Below are positions 1 through 6,372 of a stretch of 16,252 nucleotides of DNA, piece by piece. The notes beneath the pieces were generated by a model. It saw only the letters and a program-made list of their open reading frames with translations, was not told where the DNA came from and searched no databases. Origin of the DNA: ZC4RG42 sp036676355. Lineage in GTDB: Bacteria > Pseudomonadota > Gammaproteobacteria > Burkholderiales > SG8-39. A program made the translations under genes and the position numbers. The DNA is taken from assembly GCA_036676355.1 (NCBI GenBank), contig JAKFDA010000027.1, positions 1 to 16,252 on the forward strand, in the 5' to 3' direction. Within the stretch, counting starts at the first letter, position 1, and each line of letters begins with the position of its first letter.

Positions 1-546
1 CTGCGCCACGGGCATGCCGAACTCTCTGGCGAGCATATGAAGCATAGCGTCGATGCACAGGCTGACGCCACCACCGGTGGTAACGTCGCCGCAATCGACC
101 AGGCTCGCAACGTTCACGTTGATATCGGGATACTTCGCCCGCATCAGTTCAAGAGGGGATTCCTCGGTCGGCAGGACTTCACGTTTGGTCGTGGCTTTTC
201 TCCCGTTCAGCACGCCGCTCGCCGCCAGGATCATTGCGCCGGTGCAGACCGACAGAAGACGGGTTCCTTGCTTCCGGGAGCGAATGAAATCGAGGGTTTT
301 GGCGCTCTTTGCCTGTGCCTCCCAGCCCGATCCGCCGGTGACGATGAGAACGTCGCAAGGGGGCGCATCGTCGATGCCGTAGTCGGCGATGACTCGCAGG
401 CCGTTGGCGAATTGGACTTCACCGCTCGTCGGGGCGATGGTGCAGATTTCGATGGCAGGCTCGACGCGACGCGCCATCGAAAGCACACCGTAGGTTGCAA
501 GGTCGATTGGCTCAGCGCCGTCGTAAATAAAAACGCCGAATTTCAT
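1..546 (-). CDS. DJ-1/PfpI (class I glutamine amidotransferase-like) family protein, partial
   Basis: The reading frame is open across the left edge, so the C-terminus is missing; 182 residues are visible. The N-terminus begins with an alpha/beta strand (MKFGVFIYDGAEPIDL). At residues 99-104 it has the nucleophile-elbow motif SVCTGA, with Cys101 as the likely nucleophile, followed by a typical GVLNGRKATT segment. A TTGGG loop and a helix (SLCIDAMLHML) follow near residues 157-171. This is the DJ-1/PfpI fold, closest in style to isonitrile hydratase-like proteins and the N-terminal domain of AraC/FtrA-type regulators. Whether a C-terminal HTH domain follows cannot be seen. There are two ATGs, at 552 and 546. 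The GAGG ribosome binding site lies 8 nt from the second and only 2 nt from the first, so 546 is chosen. The substrate is unknown. Confidence 0.88.
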   Translation of the reverse strand, partial: MKFGVFIYDGAEPIDLATYGVLSMARRVEPAIEICTIAPTSGEVQFANGLRVIADYGIDDAPPCDVLIVTGGSGWEAQAKSAKTLDFIRSRKQGTRLLSVCTGAMILAASGVLNGRKATTKREVLPTEESPLELMRAKYPDINVNVASLVDCGDVTTGGGVSLCIDAMLHMLAREFGMPVAQ

Positions 547-615
547 GGTCATGTCCTCGGTTGGCTACGCGAGGCTACATGATATTTCATATTAGGCAAC
601 AGAAGTTGTCTGTAA

Positions 616-977
616 ATGAAGGCCCGATCAGACGCGCCAGATGCGCAGAAACGGCAGCCAGGTATCAGCTGCGCAATGTGTCAGGGCTTTCCGAATCAAT
701 CGGCTGCTTGCGGCAGGGGTTCAGGAGCCCCGGTGGATTTTTCGTCGCTGACCTCGGGCGTCGGCTACGTCACCTGGTACACCGCTTTACGTGACATAAA
801 GGCGGTCAGTGCGTCGGTTGTTCAACTCAGCGTTCCCGTCCTTGCCGCGTTAGGTGGGTGATATTTCTTGCGGAACCCATTACGTTGAAGCTCTTCCTAG
901 CCTCGCTTGCGACTTTGAGCGGGATCGCGTTTGTCGTTTTTTTTGGGCGGTCCGCACGCCTCCCCGGCGCGCTATAG
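616..977 (+). pseudogene. EamA/DMT-family transporter remnant, C-terminal fragment with frameshift
   Basis: One frame up to about 858 encodes SGVGYVTWYTAL and then VVQLSVPVLAALGG, the characteristic last third of an EamA (DMT superfamily) permease. It hits a TGA at 859-861. In the frame starting at 858 the protein resumes without loss (VIFLAEPITLKLFLASL, then LSGIAFVVFF) and stops at TAG 975-977. The break fits a single-base loss in the GGTGGG run at 853-858. Upstream of about 735 the similarity fades, and a short SPGGFFVA match lies in another frame, so more indels are present. No first EamA domain is present: a full gene is about 290 codons and only about 100 remain. The start given is nominal. 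The family call is from motif recognition; the decay is seen directly. Confidence 0.72.
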
Positions 978-1315
978 GCGCGCATCACCCAGCAGAGCGA
1001 TAGCGCGCCGCCGCGGTTTGCGCTGTTTTGATCTGGATCATCCGTTATGCGCGCATATAGTCGGCATGCTATCGCCCGGCGGGTACTGCGCCGATGTAGA
1101 ATTCTCCAGCCGCTAAAGCAAGGCTCACCGCAAAAAGAACGATGTATTCCGGTAGCCTCTACGCAGAAGCACGACATGCATGCCGTAGCGGCGCGTAGCT
1201 TGCATTGATTGAAGAACGTTCCTTATTCCATCCGTGCGCTTTTCCGATCTCGTCCGATGCCTCGCACGAGGATCGGCGCGCACGTATTTTTACATCATGA
1301 AGACGAGGTGAATCG
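978..1315. other. Intergenic region upstream of the cytochrome gene
   Basis: This 338-bp stretch holds no convincing gene. It carries an inverted repeat (GGCGCGCTAT at 966-975 paired with ATAGCGCGCC at 1000-1009) that begins inside the end of the EamA remnant and has no T-tract. It also carries an FNR-like box at 1028-1041, annotated separately. The leader from there to the cytochrome start is about 270 nt, unusually long, and I see no small ORF with a ribosome binding site in it. Confidence 0.5.
1028..1041 (+). promoter_or_regulatory. FNR/DNR-type binding site upstream of the cytochrome gene
   Basis: TTGATCTGGATCAT matches the FNR/DNR consensus TTGAT-N4-ATCAA at 9 of 10 defined positions. 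In denitrifiers such sites are bound by Crp/Fnr-family activators that respond to low oxygen or NO. A class II arrangement would put the start of transcription near 1076; a TATAGT at 1056-1061 is too close for ideal spacing. The next gene downstream on this strand is the cytochrome at 1316. The match is seen; the function is inferred. Confidence 0.6.
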
Positions 1316-1774
1316 ATGTTGAAACGAACCCTGTTGCCGATCCTGTTTGTGGCGCTTGTGGCCGCGTGCGGCAAGGAAGAGCCTGCACCCGCTCCGGTGC
1401 CGGAAACGTCCGCTCCCGCGACGACCGCACCCGAGGCGCCGGCTGCACCCGCAGCTGAAGCGCCCGCACCCGCGGCACCCGCAGCGGAAGCGCCTGCCGC
1501 CACTGCAGCGGCCGGCGGCGACCTCGCGGTGGGCGAAGGCGTGTATAAGAAGACCTGTTTCCTCTGTCACGGCACGGGTGCCGGCGGTGCGCCGATGCTG
1601 ACCAAGGCTGATTGGGATCCTCGCGTTGCGCAGGGTAAAGACATCCTCTACAAGCATTCGATCGAAGGCTTTACCGGCGAGAAAGGCATGATGCCGGCCA
1701 AGGGCGGCAACATCGCGCTGTCCGACGATGAAGTCAAAGCCGCGGTCGACTATATGCTGTCGCAGCTCAAGTAA
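1316..1774 (+). CDS. Lipoprotein cytochrome c, c5-like, with Ala/Pro-rich tether
   Basis: A monohaem c-type cytochrome of 152 residues. The signal peptide ends in a lipobox (LVAAC, Cys18), so the protein should be a periplasm-facing lipoprotein. Residues 19-67 are a low-complexity Ala/Pro/Glu tether with imperfect repeats of APAAEAPAP type. The haem domain follows: CFLCH (Cys81, Cys84, His85) and a distal methionine in GMMPAKGG (probably Met126). A closing helix (LSDDEVKAAVDYML) is typical of cytochrome c5. The start ATG follows GACGAGGTGAATCG, where GAGG gives an acceptable ribosome binding site. The gene is convergent with the nos operon, shares its terminator, and has an FNR-like box upstream. 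It is therefore a candidate electron carrier to NosZ or another terminal reductase. That role is inferred; the family call is firm. Confidence 0.92.
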   Translation: MLKRTLLPILFVALVAACGKEEPAPAPVPETSAPATTAPEAPAAPAAEAPAPAAPAAEAPAATAAAGGDLAVGEGVYKKTCFLCHGTGAGGAPMLTKADWDPRVAQGKDILYKHSIEGFTGEKGMMPAKGGNIALSDDEVKAAVDYMLSQLK

Positions 1775-1790
1775 GCGCGTCGCGATAACG

Positions 1791-1818
1791 AAAAGGAGGC
1801 CGCATGGCCTCCTTTTTT
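1791..1818. terminator. Bidirectional intrinsic terminator between the cytochrome gene and the nos operon
   Basis: A perfect 11-bp stem (AAAAGGAGGCC at 1791-1801, CCTTTT-side arm at 1806-1816) with a GCAT loop and six Ts at 1813-1818. It lies 17 nt after the cytochrome stop. On the minus strand it also ends in TTTT and sits about 90 nt beyond the last gene of the nos cluster, so it can serve both convergent units. Confidence 0.9.
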
Positions 1819-1904
1819 ATTGCCTGTTTCGCCTGGCGACGGTAACTGTTTCGCGATCCGGCTGCGCGATCGGCCACCGAAATTGCTCAGCTGGGTTGAT
1901 GCTC

Positions 1905-2258
1905 TCAGCGCTGCAGTAGCGGATCGGCAAGCAGCGCATCGATCACGCTGCGCACGTTTTCCCAGGCGCTCCGCCCGGGCTGGGTGACAGGGTCGGCGCG
2001 CAGGCTGCCATCCGCGTCATGCAGGTGGTTGGGAAATGTGGCCAGATCGGGATGCAGCGGGGCGGTGTCGATTTTCAGCTGCGCGTCGCCCCATTGCCAG
2101 GACACGGCATATTCCTGTTCGTCGGCGAAACGTAATTCGATCGCCACGCCGTTCGTCAGGCGCAACGTCAACGCATCCTGCGCCAGTTGCACGGGCGCCT
2201 GCAGGTGGCGCGCGCAGTGTTCGTCGATTTTTTGCTTGAGGTCGAGATGCAGCATCAT
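1905..2258 (-). CDS. Small TumE/DUF6516-like protein at the end of the nos operon
   Basis: A 117-residue soluble protein without a signal peptide. The C-terminal half carries the pattern TAPLHPDLATFPNHLHD followed by a WENVRSVIDAL helix. This resembles the DUF6516 (TumE-type toxin) signature, a basic/aromatic beta sheet ending in an APHHPELPTFPHHxH-like segment. The match is from memory of the family and is not certain. The start ATG overlaps the stop of the preceding gene in an ATGA arrangement (2255-2258), so the two are translationally coupled; a second ATG follows directly. It is the last gene before the terminator and is cytoplasmic, unlike the nos genes it follows. It may be a toxin-like partner or an unrelated passenger. 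Confidence 0.72.
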   Translation of the reverse strand: MMLHLDLKQKIDEHCARHLQAPVQLAQDALTLRLTNGVAIELRFADEQEYAVSWQWGDAQLKIDTAPLHPDLATFPNHLHDADGSLRADPVTQPGRSAWENVRSVIDALLADPLLQR

Positions 2259-2530
2259 GCGTTCCGCGTCATGCCGTCCAGGAGCGCCTGCAGTTCCGCG
2301 CGGACTGCGTCGCGCGACGCGGCCAGGATGCGTGCGCCCAGATAGTGCTCGTAGGCCGGGTGCTCGGCGATACGGCCGTCGCGTATGTACTCGAGTAGCA
2401 CGACTTCGTCGGCGACCCCATATTGCGTGAGCACCTGTGCGTGATTCTCGCGCAGTTCATACATCAGACGGCTGAGTTGTTCCATGTGTGCGGCCGTTTC
2501 GAACGGCAGCTTGTCGAAGAAGTTGCTCAT
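2255..2530 (-). CDS. Hypothetical 91-aa helical protein, partner of the TumE-like gene
   Basis: A small, charged, largely alpha-helical soluble protein with no signal peptide or membrane segment. It contains a helix around residues 16-40, then EYIRDGRIAEHPAYEHYL and a final amphipathic helix (ILAASRDAVRAELQALL). The start ATG at 2530 has AAGGAG 10 nt upstream. It begins 14 nt after the nosL stop and overlaps the next gene by 4 nt (ATGA), so it is co-transcribed with the nos genes. I do not recognise a named family. Short proteins with an AEHPAYExYL stretch next to a DUF6516-like gene would be plausible antitoxin-like partners, but this is inference from position only. Confidence 0.75.
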   Translation of the reverse strand: MSNFFDKLPFETAAHMEQLSRLMYELRENHAQVLTQYGVADEVVLLEYIRDGRIAEHPAYEHYLGARILAASRDAVRAELQALLDGMTRNA

Positions 2531-2544
2531 GCTTCGTGCGCTCC

Positions 2545-3060
2545 TTACATATGGCGATCCTTGAGCACGCCGCCGTCGAGCGTGACCATGTCCGGCGTGA
2601 TCTGGTCGAAGCGAAAGACATCGCCGCCTTCTTTTGCGCTGAACGCTGTGGCATCCGCTTCCTGTGCGAAGGACGCGAGCGTAGGCCCCATCGAACCGCG
2701 CCGCTTCGAACCGACAACGTAAAAGGCCGTTTTCGCATCGATCCAGTTGCCGTCCGGATGATCCCAATCGTTCCTGCCCATGTCGTGCACGTAGATCGCG
2801 GTCACGCGTTTCTGCTCTTCCGGCTGCAAATAGATGGAGAACATCTCCACCGTGTCGCAGAAGAAATCGGCGTTGCCTTGTGCGTAATGTATTTGCGCCT
2901 TGGGCCCCGGATAGTCGGCCAGCGTCATGCCGTCCAGACTGCAGTGCGTGTCCCGGGTGATTTCGATCGGGCCGGCTGTCGTGCGTGCGGCGTCTTCGCA
3001 TGCCACGAGCAGGCCGACGCACATAAGCGCAAGCGCGGTATGCGTGAACCATCGTTTCAT
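2545..3060 (-). CDS. nosL: NosL, copper-binding lipoprotein chaperone
   Basis: A 171-residue lipoprotein: signal peptide with lipobox LVAC (Cys21). NosL family features follow, including DTHCSLDGMTLADYPGPK near residues 37-54, where Cys40 and Met45 are candidate Cu(I) ligands. The family's two-domain alpha/beta body includes DGNWIDAKTAFYVVGS and ends with a VTLDGGVL strand. NosL delivers Cu(I) to apo-NosZ for assembly of the CuZ site, working with the NosDFY complex. The ATG at 3060 overlaps the nosY stop by 4 nt (ATGA), indicating translational coupling and fixing the start. An alternative ATG five codons upstream (3075) is less likely. Confidence 0.93.
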   Translation of the reverse strand: MKRWFTHTALALMCVGLLVACEDAARTTAGPIEITRDTHCSLDGMTLADYPGPKAQIHYAQGNADFFCDTVEMFSIYLQPEEQKRVTAIYVHDMGRNDWDHPDGNWIDAKTAFYVVGSKRRGSMGPTLASFAQEADATAFSAKEGGDVFRFDQITPDMVTLDGGVLKDRHM

Positions 3061-3872
3061 TTTCTGAATCTCCATGAGGCGAGGGCGAGGGGCGCGGCGA
3101 TCCACGCCAGCATGACGGTTCCCAGCAGCAGCCGGTTGGCCAGTTGCGCCGGAAAGACGGTGGTCAGACCGTACAGCGTGCGAACGTCTTCGAGACCGAA
3201 GATATTGAGAATGCGGAACACGTCGGCCGGATTGAGCAGGAGCAAGTACGGAAACGCATCGACACCGATCTTGCCGCCGGTGACAACGAGTCCGCCGAGC
3301 AGCAACAGATCGTAAACCAGCACGAAAAAGAACCATAGCGCGATGGCGGCGCCGCTGGCGCGGCCACGGTCGGTGGCGAACACGGACACCGTAACGGCAA
3401 GGCTCAGGAACGCCATGCCGAGCAGCACCGAACTGAGCATGAAGCCGACGTAGTGATACATGGCCGATGTCGGCAGCGAGAAAATGAGCAATGCGCCGGC
3501 CACGCCGAAGCCGATGATGGTCGAGCATGACAGCGCCGCCGACAGACCGAGAAATTTGCCCAGCAGCAATTCCAGGCGCGTGAGCGGCATGGAAAGCAAC
3601 AGGTCGAGCGAGCCGCGCTCGCGTTCGCCCACCACGGCGTCGAAGCCGAGAATCAGCGCGATCAGCGGGACGAGATAGATGACCAGGCTCACCAGGCTCG
3701 CAATAGTGACTTCGATGCCGCGAAAACCGACCGCACCTTGCTGGGCCGCGCCGAAATAGGCGATCACCAGCGCGAACGCCGCGAAGATCACCGTGACCGC
3801 AAGCACCCAGCGGTTGCGGATGCGGTCGCGGAATTCCTTGCGGGCGAGCACCGTAATGGGCCGGAGTTTCAT
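3057..3872 (-). CDS. nosY: NosY, ABC-2 type permease for NosZ maturation
   Basis: A 271-residue polytopic membrane protein, close to the usual NosY length. It starts with a cytoplasmic amphipathic segment (LARKEFRDRIRNRW) and then has about six hydrophobic helices. The conserved VVGERERGSLDLLLSMPL motif between the second and third helices is typical of NosY and ABC-2 permeases. With NosF (ATPase) and NosD (periplasmic) it forms the complex that supports CuZ assembly. It overlaps nosL by 4 nt. Its start is separated from nosF by 330 bp, which is odd because nosF and nosY normally abut. The start ATG at 3872 has only a weak ribosome binding site. Confidence 0.95.
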   Translation of the reverse strand: MKLRPITVLARKEFRDRIRNRWVLAVTVIFAAFALVIAYFGAAQQGAVGFRGIEVTIASLVSLVIYLVPLIALILGFDAVVGERERGSLDLLLSMPLTRLELLLGKFLGLSAALSCSTIIGFGVAGALLIFSLPTSAMYHYVGFMLSSVLLGMAFLSLAVTVSVFATDRGRASGAAIALWFFFVLVYDLLLLGGLVVTGGKIGVDAFPYLLLLNPADVFRILNIFGLEDVRTLYGLTTVFPAQLANRLLLGTVMLAWIAAPLALASWRFRK

Positions 3873-4202
3873 GGCGACGGAGCCTGCGATGTATGGTTTT
3901 TAAGAGGTGGTGTCATTATTAAATCTATAGAAGCTCTGATTACGGTTGTTTGATCAAGGTGGTCGCCAGTTCGTTTCGCATAAGCGATTGATTGTTTTGT
4001 CCTCGCTCGTACAGCATGTGCCGGCGCGTGGAGCAGGGCCCCTTCAGGGGATGCGACCGCAAAGGCACATGAAGGAACGCGAAACGAACCGGCACATCAC
4101 AGCCCGCTGCGGGGTCGCTTCCATCGATGAAACCGATGGAACCTGCTCCGCCCTTCGCGGTCCCGCACTCGCGACCATCCTCGGCACTTAATCAGACATT
4201 CC
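3873..4202. other. 330-bp structured non-coding insertion between nosF and nosY
   Basis: No reading frame here has a good start signal or recognisable product. The stretch splits into an AT-rich part (about 3895-3960) and a GC-rich part (about 3961-4180) full of complementary segments. GTTCGTTTCGC at 3969-3979 pairs with GCGAAACGAAC at 4079-4089. ATGTGCCGG at 4016-4024 pairs with CCGGCACAT at 4089-4097. GGAGCAGG at 4030-4037 pairs with CCTGCTCC at 4142-4149. The pairs cross rather than nest. Local hairpins are CCCC-TTCA-GGGG (4039-4050) and TTCCATCG/CGATGGAA (4119-4126 and 4134-4141). Candidates are a small non-autonomous mobile element, an interspersed repeat or a structured RNA. The AT-rich part could hold a promoter for nosY. 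Confidence 0.5.
4119..4141. repeat. Hairpin within the nosF-nosY insertion
   Basis: A perfect 8-bp inverted repeat, TTCCATCG and CGATGGAA, around a 7-nt loop (ATGAAAC). It has no T-tract on either strand, so it is not an intrinsic terminator. It may stabilise an RNA element or the 3' end of the nosF message. Confidence 0.6.
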
Positions 4203-5135
4203 CTATCCGGAGTAGCCGAGAAACACGTCTTCCAGCGACGGCTCCCGTATGTAGAGATCGGTGATCCGGCCGTCGAAGCCGGACAGCGCTTCGAGTACGG
4301 CCATCTTCGCGGCGCGCGGACAGTGCACGGTCATTCGCTCGCCATCCGTATCGGTCGTGCCGATATCGAGATGCGCCAATGCGTCACGCACCGCATCCTG
4401 TGCTTCAAGCGCGACGCGAAGTTCGAACCACAAAGGCAGATTCATTTCCTCGCGCAACGATGCCACCGTTCCGAGCGCCTGGATTCTGCCGGTTTTCATG
4501 ATGGCGAGGCGATCCACACGCTCCTGGATTTCGGACAGGATGTGGGAGGTGAGGATGATCGTGACGCCGAGCGACTGTTGTTCGCGCAGGATGCGGTAGA
4601 AGTCGCGAATGCCTTCCGGATCCAGGCCGTTGGTGGGTTCGTCGAGGAACAGCAGTTTCGGATCGCCAAGCAGCGCCTGCGCAAAACCGAGACGCTGGCG
4701 CATGCCCTTCGAGTACGCTTTAACGCGCCGATCACCTGCATGCGCGAGGCCCACGCGTTCGAGTGTCGGTCTGCACGCGCTTTGCGGCACACCCTTCAGC
4801 GAGGCGAAAAACTCGAGCGTTTCGAGGCCGTTCAGATTGTCGTACAGCACCACGTTCTCAGGCAGATAGCCGAGATGCCGGCGAACCTGACGAAACCGTT
4901 CTCCGCGCACCGGCGAGCCGTCAATATGGATTTCGCCGGCCGTGGCGGGGATCAGACCGAGCATCAGCTTGAAAAGCGTGCTCTTGCCGGCCCCGTTGTG
5001 GCCGATGAGGCCGAATACTTCGCCGGTCTCGATGACGAGATCGACCCCGTTCACCGCTTCTATCGCGCCATAGCGTTTGACGGCGCCGTGAACTTCAATT
5101 GCGGTCGTTGCCAATCCATTCGCTCCAGTTTTCAT
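4203..5135 (-). CDS. nosF: NosF, ABC transporter ATPase for NosZ maturation
   Basis: A 310-residue cytoplasmic ATPase. Walker A is GHNGAGKST (residues 45-53), the Q-loop region is YLPENVVLY (90-98), the signature is YSKGMRQRL (141-149, the NosF-type variant of LSGGQ), and Walker B is LLFLDEPTNGLDP (161-173). A switch histidine sits in LTSHILSEI. The C-terminal 80 residues form the extension usual in NosF, ending with the IREPSLEDVFLGY stretch common to ABC-2 exporter ATPases. It energises NosDFY in CuZ assembly. The ATG at 5135 lies inside the nosD 3' end (41-nt overlap). It has no clear ribosome binding site, so translation is probably coupled to nosD; a TTG at codon 8 is a possible alternative start. 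Confidence 0.96.
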   Translation of the reverse strand: MKTGANGLATTAIEVHGAVKRYGAIEAVNGVDLVIETGEVFGLIGHNGAGKSTLFKLMLGLIPATAGEIHIDGSPVRGERFRQVRRHLGYLPENVVLYDNLNGLETLEFFASLKGVPQSACRPTLERVGLAHAGDRRVKAYSKGMRQRLGFAQALLGDPKLLFLDEPTNGLDPEGIRDFYRILREQQSLGVTIILTSHILSEIQERVDRLAIMKTGRIQALGTVASLREEMNLPLWFELRVALEAQDAVRDALAHLDIGTTDTDGERMTVHCPRAAKMAVLEALSGFDGRITDLYIREPSLEDVFLGYSG

Positions 5136-6372
5136 GAGTGGGTCGCATTTGCGGCCGGGGATCGACGATGCTGGGCGCGCGCAGCAGCGGAAACTGCTGT
5201 GCCACGAGGCGCAGCGTTTGCAAAGCGGGGCTGTTCATCAGCAGCTTGACCACCGGCATGCGCCAGACGAGCTGGTCGACGATGTCGTTCGCTTCGTACG
5301 GCACGTCACCCCGGCCGTCACCGTTGCGGTCCCAGCCGACGTAGTTGCTCCAGTAGTTGCCGCCCTCAGCGCCCCATTTTTCGTCGCGCGTCGAGACGTA
5401 GCGAATCTGTTGCCGGTTGTTGATGAAGTCATTGTTCTCCACCTTGTTGTTGATCGATCCGGCCCATAAATGAACGCCGACATCGTTCTCCACCACCAAA
5501 TTGTTGCGCAGCACGTTGTATTCCGCATCGTAGATGAACATGCCGCGCTGATTGCCGGCCACGATGTTGTTCTCGACCGTCGAATCCTGAATGGTGCGCA
5601 GCATGATGCCATGGTCACTGTTGCCCCACGCACGGTTGTTGCGCACGATCTGGTTGCGCGTTTCCATCAGTGCCAGCCCGCCGCGGTTGCGGTAGACGTC
5701 GTTGTCCTCCCATACGTTGTAGTAGGAGTTCATGTAATGCGTGCCGTAGCGCGTGTCGTGGATGCGGTTCTTGCGGAAGATTGCATGGTGCGAGACGTCG
5801 ACATAAATGCCGTCGCGGGCGAAGCTGATGTGATTGCCTTCGACGTGCGCGCCGGTGGTGTTGTAGAGCTGAATGCCGTTGCCGCGCTGGGCCGACGGAT
5901 AGTTGCGCTTGCCGGTGATCAGGTTGCCGATGATTCGTATGTCCTTCACGCCTTCAATCCACAGGCCGAACAGACTGTAGGCGATATCGCAGTTCTTCAC
6001 CGTCACACGATCGGCGCCCGGTTGAATGTAGATGCCGGCGTTCTGCGCGGTCAGATCGTCACCGCTGTCCGCGATGATCAAATTTTCGATGGTGACGTCC
6101 GGTGATGTAACGCGAATTGTGTCGCCCTTCAGCGCGCTGTTGATTGTCGGTCGATCCAGCCCCTTCAGCGTCAGTGGCTTGTCGATGAGCAGATTTTCCT
6201 CATAGCGACCGCGCGTCACGGTAATCGTGTCTCCCGCCTGCGCGCGTGCGATCGCGGCAGTGATCGAGTCGCCGGGGCGCACAAGCAATTCCGCGCCCCA
6301 CGCGTTGAAGATCATTACGGGCGACAGCAAAACGCCGAGCGCCGTTACCCGCATCCATCTCAATATAGCCAT
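5095..6372 (-). CDS. nosD: NosD, periplasmic beta-helix protein for CuZ assembly
   Basis: A 425-residue exported protein. The signal peptide (MAILRWMRVTALGVLLSP...AWG-AE) is followed by a right-handed parallel beta-helix built from CASH/NosD repeats. These appear as recurrent N-x-hydrophobic motifs such as GNLITGKRN, GNHISFARDG, NNRAWGNSDHG, ENNIVAGNQRG, RNNLVVENDVG and ENNDFINNRQQ. The C-terminal segment has the NosD GGNYWSNYVGWDRNGDG loop and the PYEANDIVDQLVW motif. NosD sits on NosY in the periplasm and presents copper and sulfur components for CuZ formation. The start at 6372 overlaps the nosR stop by 13 nt and has GGA 6 nt upstream. An in-frame ATG at 6354 would still leave a signal peptide. 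Confidence 0.97.
   Translation of the reverse strand: MAILRWMRVTALGVLLSPVMIFNAWGAELLVRPGDSITAAIARAQAGDTITVTRGRYEENLLIDKPLTLKGLDRPTINSALKGDTIRVTSPDVTIENLIIADSGDDLTAQNAGIYIQPGADRVTVKNCDIAYSLFGLWIEGVKDIRIIGNLITGKRNYPSAQRGNGIQLYNTTGAHVEGNHISFARDGIYVDVSHHAIFRKNRIHDTRYGTHYMNSYYNVWEDNDVYRNRGGLALMETRNQIVRNNRAWGNSDHGIMLRTIQDSTVENNIVAGNQRGMFIYDAEYNVLRNNLVVENDVGVHLWAGSINNKVENNDFINNRQQIRYVSTRDEKWGAEGGNYWSNYVGWDRNGDGRGDVPYEANDIVDQLVWRMPVVKLLMNSPALQTLRLVAQQFPLLRAPSIVDPRPQMRPTHENWSEWIGNDRN

Noticed and set aside
37..582. A 181-codon plus-strand frame at the left end.
   Set aside because: The opposite strand encodes a clear DJ-1/PfpI protein with the SVCTGA motif; the plus-strand product is its shadow.
3950..3957. 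TTGATCAA as an FNR site upstream of nosY.
   Set aside because: The two half-sites abut with no 4-bp spacer, so it does not fit the FNR/DNR box.
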